From: Adiantum capillus-veneris
Taxonomy: Eukaryota; Streptophyta; Polypodiopsida; Polypodiales; Pteridaceae
Reading direction: 5' to 3'
Assembly: GCA_014529385.2 (NCBI GenBank)
Contig: CM043956.1
Span: 89,916,721 to 89,980,720 of the forward strand
DNA length: 64,000 bases
Below, piece after piece: positions 1-11,897 of the stretch. The translations under genes were made by a program, and so were the position numbers. The notes under the pieces were generated by a model. The model had not been told where the DNA came from. It did no database searches and saw only the letters and a program-made list of their open reading frames with translations. The first letter of the stretch is position 1, and each line of letters opens with the position of its first letter.

Positions 1-3000
1 AATGGTTGGGAAACTTGAGTTGATAAGCCGTCTCATTGATGGGCTTCAAGATTTGGAAAGGACCATAGTATCTTTTTGCTAGTTTAGCATAATACTTTTG
101 ATGGCCCGTAGGATTTTTGCCCGTCGTTTGCCTTAATCGAGCCTTAGGAAACTTGAGTAAGACCCAATCATTTTCTTTGAACATTAAGGCTCTTCTGTGC
201 TTATGAGCAACAGCTTTTTGCCTTTGTTGAGAGATGGCTATAGCCTCCCTAATCTTTTGAAAAGATTCTTGTAGGTCACAGCTATACTCATCGGCGGCGA
301 AGATCTTCCCATGTACTTTGAGTAGCAAGGGACTTTTAGGTCTTCCCTCTATGATCTCGAAAGGTGCTTTCCCCGGGGAAGTATGGACAGTATTATTGTA
401 GGCATACTCTACTAGAGGTAAATACTTTTCCCATTGTGAGCGTTGATCTACTTCGGTAACATAAGTCTTGAGTAGATCGAGTATCGTAAGATTGGCTATC
501 TCACTTTGGCCATCCGTTTGTGGGTGATAGGCTGAAGAGAAATTCAATCTTGTTCCTAGATTTTCGAAGAGACCTTTCCAGAAATTACTGGTCATTCTAG
601 GATCTCTATCTGACACGATGGATGTGGGTAATCCATGGTGCTTGAAAATCTGAGATATGAAGAGAGTTGCCATTTGATGTGCCTTAATAGTCTTTTTGAC
701 AGTAATAAAATGTGTTTGCTTGCTAAACCTGTCGACTATTGTCCATATTCCTGTATTCCCATGGATAGAATTGGGTAATCCAAAGATGAAATCCATGGAT
801 ATACTCTCCCATGGTGAATTTGGAATAGGAAATGTCTGGAGTAATCCAGGTTGCTTCCCTCTATCATACTTGGTCTTTTGGCATACTACACATTTTGAAA
901 CATACTCTTGTATGTCCACTTTCATGGTAGGCCAATAGAAATACGTCTCTACTCCTCGGAGAGTAGGTTGAATACCTCTATGCTCTGCATATGGAGGAGC
1001 ATGGGATTCATACATAACCTTCTCACGAAGGGAATGGGTAACACATAGCCTATTGCCGTGGAGAAGATAACCATCCTGCAAGGTGAATGGTTCCTCTTTC
1101 TTCCCCAAAGCAAGGGCTGACATTATGTCTCTAAAGTCAGGGTCAGTAGCATACTCATCTATCATAGAGGATAGATCATTGTGAGTAGCTATAGACACCG
1201 CATTAACTTTTGGTCGTCGTGAAAGTGCATCGGCAACTTGATTGTGCTTACCAGTTATGTGAGTAATATGGAAATTAAATTGTGAAAGAAAATTTTCCCA
1301 CCTCATTTGTTTGTCGGAAAGCTTGGTTTGCGTCATGAAATACTTGAGACTTTGGTGGTCGGTTCGTAGGATAAATGGAGTCCCCAATAGGTAGTGCTTC
1401 CATGTTTCTAGGGCATGTAGAACAGCTAAAAGCTCTTTCTCATAAATGCCCAAGACTCGTTCATCACTATTGAGCCTTCGGCTCTCATATGCTATGGCAT
1501 GTCCTTCTTGAAGCATAACCACTCCAAGGAAATCACCACAAGCATCACATTGGACCTCAAATGGCTTTGAGAGATCCGGAAGCACGAGGACTCGTTGGGA
1601 AGTAAGCTTCTCTTTGAGTTTTTCAAAAGAATTTTGCTCCTTAGCAGTCCATACAAACTTAACGTTCTTCTTTGTTAAGTCGTGTAGTGGTCCTGCTACT
1701 TGAGAGAATTTTGCTATGAAGCGTCTATAGTATGCACACATACCAATAAAGCTTCTTAGCTCATGTAGATTCCTTGGGTTAGGCCATGATTTTATTACCT
1801 CTAGCTTTGATGGATCCATATGAATACCATCGTGAGAGATAATATGACCTAGATATTGAATCTCTTGAAGGAAGAATTCACTTTTCTTTTGGTTGAGAAA
1901 AAGTTTGTTCTCCCTCAAGGCTTGAAAAATCACTTGGAGATGTTGCTTATGTTCCTCCAAAGACTTGGAGTAGATGATGATATCATCAAAGAACACTCCA
2001 GTGAATTTACGATACGGTCTAAAAATTTTCTCCATGAGACGATTGAAAGTAGCTGGTGCATTAGTAAAGCCAAAAGGCATGACTAGATATTCATAAAGAC
2101 CAAATGTTGTGCGAAACGCGGTCTTTAGGATATCTTCATCCACTATCCTTATTTGATGATAGCCACTCTTAAGGTCAATCCTACTGAAGTAGGTAGAGCC
2201 TTGTAGATTATCAAACAAATCTTCTACCCGAGGCACATGAAATCTCTTTTTGATAGTGATATGGTTTAGTGCTCGATAGTCCACACACATATGGTATGTA
2301 CCATCTTTCTTTTGCACTAAAAGGACTGGAGAACAAAAGGGAGAGGAACTAGGCCTCACCATCCCTTTGTCCACCGATTCCTATACTTGCCTCATAATCT
2401 CCTCTTGTTGAGCTTGTGAGACTCGATAAGGAGGTTTGTTAGGCGGTGAGCTTCCTGGAAGGAGCTCAATACGATGGTCATCATCCCCTCGTTTTGGAGG
2501 TAGGTCCATAGGGATATCATCGATGAACACATATTGGAATCCTTTTAGAAAATTAGACAAGTCTAACTCTTCTTGATTCCTATCATTTTCATTTGATGAA
2601 ACATTATTAGCTTTTAGAGACTCTTTGACATAAATCATGTACGCAGAAACTGAGCTCTTCATTGATTTATCAAAAGAAAGAGGATTTACAAGTGGAATAG
2701 TGCGACCATGCTCACTAGCATCTATATACATGTTCTTTCCCCTGTAGGTGAAGTAAATTCTCCTTTCAGGGAACTTCATGTTGGTAGCCATGCGATCAAA
2801 CCATGGTGCTCCTAGGATAACATCCTGATGTTGGAGAGGAGAGATGAAGAAGTCTTCTTTGTCGACATAGCTTTGGACATGAAGCCTCAACTTCCCAATC
2901 AAGGGAGTAACGGAGGCTTGTTGTCCCTTGAAAGATGCATCAGCTGTTACTATATCTCCCATCTCAAAAGCTTGAATGCCCAACTTGGTGGCCAACTCTA

Positions 3001-4504
3001 TTGATATGAAGTTGAGAGTAGAGCCTGGGTCAAACAAGATGAAGGCATCATGCTCTCTTACCTTTCCCCACGCATAGGAAAGTGATGATCCTTTGCAATG
3101 AGCATCCTCTTTTGGAGCTTCGATGGTGGAAGCCCTAGGAGTCTCATTGCGAGTATTCTTCTTGGGGCAAGAAGGATAGCCATGTCCTTGCTCCCCACAC
3201 TTGAAACACTTATGGTCCTTGCGAAAAGCTTCAAGCTCTTCATGAGAGAGTTTGTTTTTACCTTTGTAAACTCCCTTCTCCTTGGACCGATTGTTGTTGT
3301 TGCTATTGTTATTGTTGGAAGTGCCTTGGGAATTATTTTGAGCATTGGATTTCCCCTTTGCATCATTTTTATCTTTGTTTTCCATGGGCTTGACATTATG
3401 TCTAGCCCCTTGATGGAAATTGATGCGTGAAGCGACCATGGTGTGGTGGATTACTTTGGTAATAGTACCGGGCCGTTGAGAGTTGATGTATTCGGCCATC
3501 TCTTCAGGTAATCCCGCACAGAATTGCTGTCTTTGCTCAGCAAAGTCTATCTATTGAAAGACAGTAGCTTTGAGATGTAAATCGCAAAACTTTTCTACAT
3601 ACTTGTTGATAGACTCATGAGAGAGAAGCTTCAAGCCGCGCCATTCGGTAAGAAATTTATCTTTAGTATCACTTGGAAGAAATTGCTTCATGATGAAAAC
3701 TCATAGAGTTTTCCATGTCTTTGGGGCTTCTCCATTTCCACGAAGGCTAGCCCACCATTGACGAGCTGATTTTTGGAAGTGCATAGCTACATGGCGTAGC
3801 TTGGAGGACTCTGTGAAGCCCTCGTCCCCAAAGGCCGCATCAAATTGCTGGATGAAGGCCAACACTTTGTCGGTAGCACCAAAGGTGCCATCATAGGTGA
3901 GAAAAGAGATACTCTTTCCTCCCTCCTTGAAATTCTTTAGCTTTTGTGACCTTCGCCATGTAGGAAATGATTTGAGATGTACTCCCCTCTTGTATTCTCT
4001 AGGAGAATAGCCATAACTTTCATCGGAAGAGGAGGAAGGTGAAGAAGAAGGAGAAGAGGGTGACCTCTTCCTAGTCCTTTTCTTCCTTTGTTTCCTCTCT
4101 TTCCTTTCAGAGTGATGAGGAGAAGGACTATGGGTTGCTCTTTTCCTCTTGGAAGGAGTAGGCGATCGTCTAGACCGCCCTCTGCGTGGAGCCACATCTT
4201 CAGAAGAACTTAGACTGTCATTGCTTTCTTTCTCTTTGGATTCCTCCTCTCGAATGGGAGAGAGTCTTCTTTTGGGGGTCTCTTCAAGAGGCCTCCTAAG
4301 CTCTCTCTTCTCTGGGAGAGGAAGGGAAATTCCATAAGCACGAAGTTGTTGAGTAACTTCGGCTTGCAAAACAGGGTTGCCCATAGCTTGTTGCAACCTA
4401 GTGACAAGATAATTCACAAACATGGGAGCATCATCATTAGCACCTTCATGTGCAAAATCAAAGCTATCAATGTTCATTCTACTCTCTTGATTATTGTCAG
4501 CCAT
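1..4504 (-). pseudogene. gag-pol: Gypsy-1 gag-pol polyprotein, one frame with three premature stops
   Basis: The frame starts at the ATG at 4504 and is open to base 1 except for TGA at 3701-3703, TAG at 3551-3553 and TAG at 2381-2383; all segments share one phase, so no frameshift is needed. Seen in order: an Arg/Ser-rich linker and gag (4504-3500), a zinc knuckle CFKCGEQGHGYPSC (about 3215-3170), an aspartic protease with an FDPGST site (about 3035), the reverse transcriptase motif FFDDI (about 1976-1996), RNase H with QCDACGDFLG (about 1520-1555), an integrase HHCC finger (CVVC, about 880) and catalytic residues in MDFIFG (about 790), VSDRDPRM (about 610) and QTDGQSE (about 510). The C-terminal end is outside the window, so a chromodomain cannot be judged. 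It would encode the structural and replication proteins of the element. Confidence 0.93.
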
Positions 4505-4899
4505 GTTAACAAAATTTATGTTTATACTTAGTGTATGCTTTGGAAATACAAAACCTTAGTTGCCACTCCTCTTAGCCTTTGAAAATCGGCTCTTAAGTAT
4601 CTACACCCACGGCTCAAAGTGGTTAATTATAGAGAGTAGAGGAGTAGGTCTAACATAGCAGAGTTGCCAAGGGACAGCTCCTTTCGGACTTCTTATGGCT
4701 CAATAATGGTAAAGCCGTAGGCAAGTCTAAAATGACTCCATTATTAAGTCCAAAGCTCCCAAGGTGTGCACCATCCCCCACATAGTGGGCTTAACAAAAC
4801 CGATATTAGATCCCAGTTCCACTTACTCTATTATAATAAAAAACATCAACCATTTATAGGCTACTTAAGGACCTCTCTTCTTAAGCAAGAAAAGAGAAA

Positions 4900-4917
4900 C
4901 CAAATGCTCTGATACGA
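4900..4917 (-). other. Primer binding site, initiator tRNA-Met type
   Basis: On the minus strand this reads TCGTATCAGAGCATTTGG. It matches the common plant TGGTATCAGAGC site, complementary to initiator tRNA-Met, with one change at the second base. It lies one base from the LTR end, as expected for minus-strand DNA priming. The roughly 400 bases from here to the gag start at 4504 are a non-coding leader. Confidence 0.8.
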
Positions 4918-5144
4918 ATGTAATGGAATTTTCCTATTCAATTTGAGAGTAGCGGAATTTAATGAGAGTACTTTCAAGAAATGATTTTGTGAGCATAGCG
5001 GGTTGACATAATTGAAGATACCAACATAATCATAGAAATTAGTTAACTTGGCATAGACAATACTTTTGCAAGAAAGACAATTTAGAGAACATGACAACAG
5101 TTGAGGACCGGATTTATGTGGAGCCGGTCCCCCCTCCAATAGGC

Positions 5145-5151
5145 ATTTATA
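5145..5151 (-). promoter_or_regulatory. Probable TATA box of the Gypsy-1 LTR
   Basis: The minus strand reads AATATAAATGCC here, about 225 bases before the LTR inner end. That spacing would give an R-U5 leader of about 200 bases. Inferred from position and sequence only. Confidence 0.5.
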
Positions 5152-6074
5152 TTATGATTTCTCCCATAAAGAGAGACTTGTTACAATACATTCTTTGTGT
5201 TCCTTGTGACCTAGGTGAAGCAATGAAGATGGAAAGCTTCATGCATCACCATCATAGCATAACCTAAACTTGAAGAAAGCTTTAACTATACCAAGACTCA
5301 GTCCCAAGACCTCAAACACCTTCGAAGGTGGAGAGAGCTAGAAGGGAATGAGGGTAGGGAAGAGGAAGAAGAAGCATTTCATACGAGAAAGAGCTAGTTC
5401 CTCACTTATCATAACTCTTGTGCTAGCATACATAATAGCATAGTAATGAAGAAGAAATAGATGGCAAGCTCAAGCATTGAAGCATGGATCTTGGATGGAT
5501 TTGCACTCCATAGCCAAGAGTGTTGGTGTAGGCTCTCAACCTCTGCTTGCTTGGAGAAAGAGAGGGAGCTCTTGCACTTTGCATAGTACACAATAAGAGT
5601 GTTTGTGAGTGTGTGTGGGTGAGTATACCCCCTAAGCACCCGCCTAGCTTGCTTGGGTCGACCACCCCCTTGTAGCTCATGCTTGAAGCTCATTGGACCC
5701 CTCCAGGCCTAGCCAATCACAAGCAGGAGCCATTACAAGCAACAGGGATAGCCTTGGGACAAGTGTCCCCCTTTCCCCTTTGAGAGAGAGGACTTGATAA
5801 ATGCAAAATCAATTAATTAAATATCCTTTATTATCATTGGACCCCTTGGGTGGCCAAGCAATAGGTTTCAGGCACACCATGAGGGAAACATGAGGAGGAA
5901 CTTGACAAGTGTCCTTGCTGCCTCTTCAAGCTGAGGCTTCCCTTGTGTGTGTGTGTTCTCTCTCATCCCCCCCCCTTGTAGGATCTCCCCCCTCCTTGTA
6001 GGGATCTTTTTGACTTTGGATGAGCAAGCCCCTTAGTCATCAAGCATGACTAAGCACTTGAAGTAGGGGGTGTT

Positions 6075-6235
6075 CCCACAAGCATCTCAAGCAAGCTTCT
6101 CAAGGCACCTCAAGCACCTTAATCATGCACCAAGTCAAGCACCTCAAGCATGGAGCCAGTCAAGCACCTCAAGCATCTTAATCAAGCACCTCAAGCAAGA
6201 CAAGAACCTCAAGCACGACAAGCACCTCGAGTTTG
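6075..6235. repeat. CAAGCACCT minisatellite inside the Gypsy-1 LTR
   Basis: About a dozen imperfect copies of a CAAGCACCT / CAAGCATCT core occur with short variable spacers. They lie near the 5' (U3) end of the LTR relative to the element, upstream of its TATA box. Copies differ by point changes and spacer length, so this is an old or slippage-prone array. Confidence 0.8.
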
Positions 6236-6443
6236 GGCCGGGTTCCCACCTCAAGCTCAGCCCTAGCTTACCTAAGGTCAAAGGACTTTTACACACATTA
6301 TTGGAGGTCTTCAATGAATCTAACCCTAAGGTCTTATGCTCCATTGGTTAGCCTTGCTCTTGATAGACCATCTCCCATTTGGGCCCCTTTTCTATTGGCC
6401 CCGTGTTGAGATAGATCTATAAGCACATATCTATATCTTAACA

Positions 6444-7220
6444 CTTGTTCCCGTTTATTCTCCCACATTAAGTGATCAATTTAATATGAGAAAATCATTT
6501 GGGTTGGTTAGATATTAGATTTTATGACATCGCCTAAGGCATGAATGATACCCTCTGACATCAAAATCTCTTTTTGTAACTAACTTTTGTATCAGAATCA
6601 ATTTACTTTGGAAACCTTGTACTGGATTCAAGTTTTCTTGTGATCTCAATGTATTTTCACTTTGCGACAAATACAATACATCTCTTTTTGTTGCTCTATG
6701 TAAACTTAATGTCCATTTTTAATGTCTATTTGTCTACATTTATTTTGTTAAATGGTTGAAGGTGAGATGCTAATTAGCTATACAAAAGGTTATCTAGTTG
6801 ACAGCCATAGCCTAGGTGATGGAAAGCAAAGTTAAATAATTTTTTTGGTTAGCCAAAAATTGTCCATTAGGTAAAATGTTTTCTCTGTATTGTCAAACTG
6901 GTGATGTCTACAAGACAGCGAGGTTTGGCCAGACAGCAGGCTTGCATGGCTAATTCTTGCTACCTTGTGGACACATTCAGAATTGCATAAAATGTCACAG
7001 ACAAGGCACAGCTAGTACAAAAAAAAGCAATAACATGCTATTTTTTGGAAAAGTTTTTTCAATGTACAAAATCAACTTTCAAATAATTAACACATATTAC
7101 AAATGGATAGAATTTTTACGGTTTGCCTTGTCACTGAACATGAAAAAATAAGTAAATTGAACTTTGCTAACGATCATGGACAAGAGAGATAATTTTCATT
7201 TAAAAGCTTGTACGTCCGTC
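6444..7220. other. AT-rich stretch with no gene seen
   Basis: I see no coding pattern, splice-bounded exon or repeat I can name. By analogy with the inner copy this would be the gap between gene Y and the H3 gene of the outer transposon. I do not recognise the hairpins found at 28577-29069 here. Confidence 0.5.
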
Positions 7221-7398
7221 TTAACTATCTTTTGATAGGATGCGCTTTGCGACCTCTCTAGGACGTTCTATAGCGTTGGGTAGAATGGATGTAAGTACAG
7301 AAGCAACTATAGCTTGGTTACTATCAACCCCCAGGGCTTGACAAAGAGCTATGCGTGTCATGACCTTTCCGCGAAAGCCAATTCCAAAATTGGTAATT
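7221..7398 (-). pseudogene. Outer copy, gene Y: last part of the final exon (split off by insertion)
   Basis: The translated minus strand contains FGIGFRGKVMTRIALCQALG, which lines up with FGVNFRGRLIAHVGMNQAVG near the end of gene Y of the inner copy (about 29450). The matching frame continues on the other side of the 7399-9484 insertion, where the preceding residues (ILVKKALAI) correspond to VLVKKYFAI. The open frame reported upstream of 7398 (to 7568) is a fusion with the inserted DNA, not part of Y. Function unknown. Confidence 0.7.
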
Positions 7399-8665
7399 TG
7401 GGAGGTCCCCAACCCTGAGAAGATTGGGACGACTTGATACTTTTCCGTTGACGACACCCTACTCCGTCTCCACAAAGCAGAGATAGGAGCAACAAAGAGA
7501 GGAAGTCCTATATCCATCATGTTCGTGGTTATAAGGGTCATACACCACAGGCCAGGTTGATAAATCATGGATTCAATTAGAAGCTATTTTCTATAACAGA
7601 AAGATGAAATCCCATTGACATATTTAGAATCCATAAACAACGTTTTTTCCCCACGTTTAAGAGGCACGACCGCCATTTTCCATAAACCATAAATATGATA
7701 TGAAACTTAGTCCAAACTAACTAGTCTTCTTGTGAAAAGTATCAACTAGTCAAGGCGATAGCTTTCAGGGACACGTAGATTCGGGACATCTCGACTCTTG
7801 GCACAATGAGTCTCTAATTTCACTTCTCTCAATAGGAGGGAGTGGAGAGTTTCTCGACTAATCAAGACCACCTATCCTTGACTGGCAACCTGAGCCAGCC
7901 CTCCCACTTTCCATCCCACACTCACGATTTTTATCTTGTTTTCTAATTACTACCACACTATTTTACATATAAAAAAAGTGTTCTTTAATTAATTCTAGAC
8001 ATAGGTTCTTTTATACAACCCCTCAAACAATACCAAAACAATTCAAACAACGCCTAATGAAGATAGTACTATATTTCAACGAAAAGAACTTTTTCAATTT
8101 CTTATAAGTTTGTTGCTACCCGTGGACTTCCTTTGTCTAACAAATAGAGCCTTTGCAATGGATTTATTCGCTAACCGCGAATTGGGCAACCTTCCCATCT
8201 CACTAATCATGAGGTATCTTGCTAATTGTCATGCATCCCGCTACCCCCTAGGCATCCCATTAATCGAGAGGAACAAAAAAGAGCCAATAACCTGAGCTTA
8301 ATCTCCGCTAACCATAGAATCATCTCGCTAATCGCAAGACACAAAAGATATTTTTTCAGTAATTCTTCTCTTTAAACGATTCTTCAAACATGATCAACCA
8401 ACTCTTCATATTAACCGATATCGACTTATCAAACAATAAAACTTTATCAAGAAATAATAATTTAACAAACCGTGATGATTTATCAAACGGTTCTTTCACT
8501 AATCTATGAAAACATATGTTTGTTTCTTGTGATAGAATCACGTTTCTTGGACGGTCTAAGGGAGTATCTATGCTTAGCTTCCCAAGTCAACATGAATAGA
8601 AATACAGAACTATAAATTTGTCTTACCGGATTAGCAACATATTTGATTACCTCCCGTGTTTGAGG

Positions 8666-8806
8666 TTAGACGATTTCACCTTCTTTCGGACTCGATACCT
8701 TCGCTTGAGTTATGATTGGAGTAGACGATACCTTCTTTTTCACCTTCGTTGGAGGTGGGATGCCATGAGCATCCTTCAAGCTTTGGGTCACTCTCTTTGG
8801 GGCCAT
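8666..8806 (-). CDS. 46-residue ORF in the solo LTR leader, function unknown
   Basis: It starts MAPKRVTQSLKDAHG and is Lys/Ser/Pro-rich, ending at a TAA. It is the first ATG after the TATA box at 9019-9026. Codons beyond the stop remain open to a possible splice donor GTAAGA near 8625, so it could also be a decayed first exon. I do not recognise the protein. Gypsy-2 LTRs carry small leader ORFs in a comparable place, but the sequences are not similar. Confidence 0.3.
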   Translation of the reverse strand: MAPKRVTQSLKDAHGIPPPTKVKKKVSSTPIITQAKVSSPKEGEIV

Positions 8807-9018
8807 TGTAACGAGGTAGAGAAATGGAAAAGAGAGAAAGAGAACTCAAGAATCCGAAGGGCAACACGACGATGGTAGAGAAAGACCTCGAGATGGAGAT
8901 GGCTTGAAGGTAAGAGCTTGAGAGAGAGAGGTTGAGGGAGAGAAGGTAACTTTGACGTCAAGGCAAGAGAGCTTCCAATTCTAAGAGTGTGTTTCCTCAA
9001 AGTGAAGGGAGAGGGGTC

Positions 9019-9026
9019 TTTATATA
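9019..9026 (-). promoter_or_regulatory. TATA box within the solo LTR
   Basis: The minus strand reads CTATATAAAGACCCC, followed by about 200 bases of CT-rich sequence and then an ATG at 8806. This is a typical plant TATA and pyrimidine-rich leader layout. It supports the view that 7399-9484 is an LTR with its own promoter. Confidence 0.55.
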
Positions 9027-9484
9027 GCCTCTCAAGGCCAGCTAAGAATAGAGGAAAGCAAAGAGAGATAAGTTCGTGCACGTTCGTGATTTTTTTTTAG
9101 GACACGGATTTCGATGCACGATTTCGAGTCTCTAAGTTTAAAAGAAGCTTGGCTTCCAAGAAAAAAACTCTAAACTAAACTCCTCTTCTCTCTTTTCTAA
9201 AAAGACTTTTTCTTTACTCCTTCTCTTCTAAAATTAGTCCTCCTTTCATAAAATTACTCTCTCTTTAGTAAAAGGTCAACTCTTATCTTTAGTACAATCT
9301 TGAGGCTTAAGTTTCCCATCAACCCGTTGTTTTCAAGTGAATAAAGATCATAAGTAATAGTTACAAAGTCCGATTTTCGATCCGATCATTCCGTTTGAAC
9401 GCATTATGACTTAACAAAATGCAACCCTTAAATATTTGCAAAGTGAATAAAATAATTTTATTGAAAAATGTTGGGTACATTACA

Positions 9485-10847
9485 CAATTGCAAGTGCTTT
9501 TTTTACCAGAATAATTACATGAGTTGTTTTAAGATGGTGACTAAGCGTAGAAGTTTACTTGCGGTCTTAAGCACCCACATAACAAAATGGCCGTTCAGGG
9601 ATAAATCCTTGTGTATGATGGACACATCCTGCATTGGTAGTTTGCCATTTGGTAGTTTGCCGATGTAGTGTGCTAGGGCTGTCTGAGGCCCAAACACCAG
9701 CGCTCTCTCCCCTTCCGGCTAGCCCACATGTCCATGTCCAGAACATCCTACAAAATTGTAATTAACCAAAAGCAAGGAAGAAAGGTTGAAATTATCAACA
9801 TAGAAGATGCTTAGTATTACCTCTTGTTGCTTTTCCTCATCATCCATAGTTGGTGTGGCTTCAAGGTTGATAGAGGATTTTCTCTCATCAAACTTGCGAG
9901 GGCTCCGTGAACCAGGCAAATCGGGGCGGATAGGGGTTTGGTTGGCAACAACCCTGGCTTGTGTAGCAACAAACTCCTTGTCCGTGACTCCACTCTGCTC
10001 TGCAACGAGATTATCCCCTGTCACTAGTGAAATTGTGTCAGCAACAGAGTCCCCCAATGGAAGCAGCTTGTCATCTGTAGCTTCTGGTGTAGGATCAAGG
10101 GGGAACTCCATCTTGGTGCATATGAGGCTAAGACACTCATCTAGTCGGACACCAAAAAAATATTCAAGATCATGTAAGAATAAAAACTCTTCATCTTCTA
10201 TATTCATGCTGCTAATAGTGCTAATATCCTCTTCAAAAATTGAAATAGGTTCACGGATCTCAAGTTTGGGCACCTCGGAGGTGCCCAACAATCTGCTCTC
10301 TCACTGCAAATGCTTCTTCCAAGCCGTGGGGATATTTGGTAGCTTGCAGTCTTTGATCACTTTGGACATCTATAGGTGTGGCCTTGGGATCTTTATGATC
10401 CGCCAGTGCCCTACCAACTGCCAAATGCGGGATCTCCATCTCCTCCAAGGAGAGCTCCTCATTGACGAGGAAGAAGAGAGTGGAAATTTTGGACAAGAAA
10501 TATTGCCCAATTTTGTGCTTCTTAAAGGAGTTTGTCACTTCCTTTGTCACTTGGTGGAAATGGTTCACCTCTTTTGCAATCGCCTCAAAGTAGGCCTGCC
10601 TCTTTGAAAATGCAGTGTCACCCTTGTGGATCTAGCGAATTAGATCACATGGCAACCATAGCATGGTGTTGTCTTCAAAGTTCATAACATACTTGACTAT
10701 ATGTGCATGCATATACTCTATGATGTCGTGAAAAGTGTCATTGTGGAGCTGTATGGTTTTTTGTAAATGCATTGTGTGGGTAAAGAAGCCGTAAAGATCA
10801 TTGTGTCCAACAAATTTGGTGTCCTCTAAGAAAAGAAGAAACCGCAA
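9485..10847 (-). pseudogene. Outer copy, gene Y (unrecognised; decayed)
   Basis: Three segments match gene Y of the inner copy: HLQKTIQLHNDTFHDIIEYM (about 10750), IGQYFLSKISTLFFLVNEEL (about 10500) and EEFLFLHDLEYFFGVRLDEC (about 10190), each aligned to similar residues in the inner copy. A TAG at 10632-10634 and frame changes break the frame. A GT-AG intron at 9748-9820 (73 bp) sits exactly where the inner copy has one, both followed by GATGTTCTGGA in the next exon. The end of the final exon is at 7221-7398 beyond the insertion. I do not know the product; no catalytic motif is evident. Confidence 0.72.
10269..10287. repeat. Perfect 19-bp palindrome in gene Y
   Basis: GGGCACCTC-G-GAGGTGCCC lies at the point where the open frame of Y shifts. 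The inner copy also changes frame in the matching region but lacks this palindrome. It could be a footprint or chance. Confidence 0.6.
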
Positions 10848-11223
10848 AAGAGGGGTGTGTGGCTCTTATGACGCTGCTACTACATGGGAGGAGCATGCGC
10901 TAGCACATGCTGCCATGGCTCTGTGTGTGTGTGTGTGTCTTCTTTTTATCTTTCAAGTGTTGACAGAAAAATAAGAAGCCCCCTCCCCTTTATATACACC
11001 CCCTTTCCCCACACGACCGTGGCCCATTGCATAAAAATACACCATCCCAAAGCTCTTAGATATACATACAAACACACATGGGTGCGCACACAAACACCCA
11101 AACTGTAAATCTAAAAAACTTAGTCAATGAAGGTGATACTATAACGACAAAAAAGTTTTGATTTTTCATTAAACAGAAGGCTTTACAATGTGGCATTAGA
11201 GCCGGTTACATTGATTTATCAGA

Positions 11224-11897
11224 TCAACTTAAAGACAATGTGCCTCTAGCCCTCCACTCCTCTTGCACTTTCATGACAGCCTCCATCCGCCTACCAATCT
11301 AAAACAACAAAAATGCTTTTAATAATACTAACAATTGGCACAAGTAGACAACATATAAATTAAGCTAACCTTTTACCGATTGAGATGAAAGTAAACATCT
11401 TTGATTTCTTCATAGCCCAAGATAATCAAGTGTTCTTGTATGCTGGTGAGTGTGCACTGTTCACTAACTTGCACAATCTCAGATGCACCATTTGACAAAG
11501 TAACGGGCATGTCAAATGTCACAAAATTAGCAACACTAGATTGTAAGGGTATCCACTTTCCATTCTTACACATCCAACGCTCATAGTGGAAATGTAGGTA
11601 CAAAGTAGTGTGCACTTTCAAATATCGTATCCCTATACTTGAAGGCCCCACCTTACACTTGTATTTATCTCCTTGGTGCACTCCCTCAACCATTTCCCAA
11701 TTATCTCCACATACCAATTTTAGTGCTTCATACATGACATTCTTGCTACAACACATAGTAAGTGTGACACAGAATGGAAATGTCTTGAACAAGTGTACAA
11801 AAACATGCACGTGGCAGCACCAACTGAGGTTTATTGATCTGGAAGGCTTCCCGAATTTTTACAAGGAGCAAATATTGGAAAGCATCTTCTCCTTCAC
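11224..11897 (-). pseudogene. Outer copy, gene X: 3' half (unrecognised; decayed)
   Basis: The translated minus strand contains YERWMCKNGKWIPLQSS and a C-terminal IGRRMEAVMKVQEEW, matching YERWMHKRGKWIPLQLT and IGRRVEATMLVYKDW of the inner copy. A GT-AG intron at 11299-11369 (71 bp) precedes the last exon at the same codon as in the inner copy. The gene ends at TGA 11224-11226. The 5' side is cut at 11897 by the LTR element E1 and resumes at 23084. Product unknown. Confidence 0.72.

Larger units (their letters stand above)
1..6443 (-). mobile_element. Ty3/gypsy LTR retrotransposon Gypsy-1, 5' part (truncated by window edge)
   Basis: Read on the minus strand the order is LTR (6443 to 4919), primer binding site (4917-4900), leader, gag, protease, reverse transcriptase, RNase H and integrase, running off the window at base 1. 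The order reverse transcriptase then integrase is the Ty3/gypsy order. The second LTR and any target-site duplication lie outside the window. It sits immediately left of the outer DNA transposon remnant, so it may have inserted into that element. The three premature stops make it probably immobile. Confidence 0.93.
4919..6443 (-). repeat. Gypsy-1 5' LTR (about 1.5 kb)
   Basis: On the minus strand it begins TGTTAAGATA and ends ATTACA, giving TG...CA ends, and it abuts the primer site. The inner end is well fixed by the primer site. The outer end is inferred from the TG dinucleotide, because the partner LTR is not in the window. It contains the element promoter and a CAAGCACCT minisatellite. 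Confidence 0.72.
7399..9484 (-). mobile_element. Probable solo LTR inserted in gene Y of the outer copy
   Basis: Comparing the outer and inner Y genes shows about 2.1 kb of extra DNA between the codons matching VKKYFAI and FGVNFRG. The extra segment reads TGTAATGTACCC at its minus-strand start and GGGACCTCCCA at its end, so it has TG...CA ends. It is flanked by TAATT (7394-7398) and CAATT (9485-9489), a 4/5 target duplication. No gag, pol or internal domain is seen. A TATA box and a CT-rich leader lie inside, as in an LTR. Confidence 0.62.

Noticed and set aside
3098-3430. Plus-strand 110-residue ORF inside Gypsy-1
   Set aside because: Shadow of the gag-protease frame on the opposite strand.
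7399-7568. 115-residue minus-strand ORF 7221-7568 as one gene
   Set aside because: Only the part from 7398 down matches gene Y; the rest is inserted DNA, so it is a chance fusion.
10884-11108. Plus-strand ORF beginning near the GTGTGT repeat
   Set aside because: Low-complexity start, no domain, and it overlaps the 5' region of gene Y of the outer copy.
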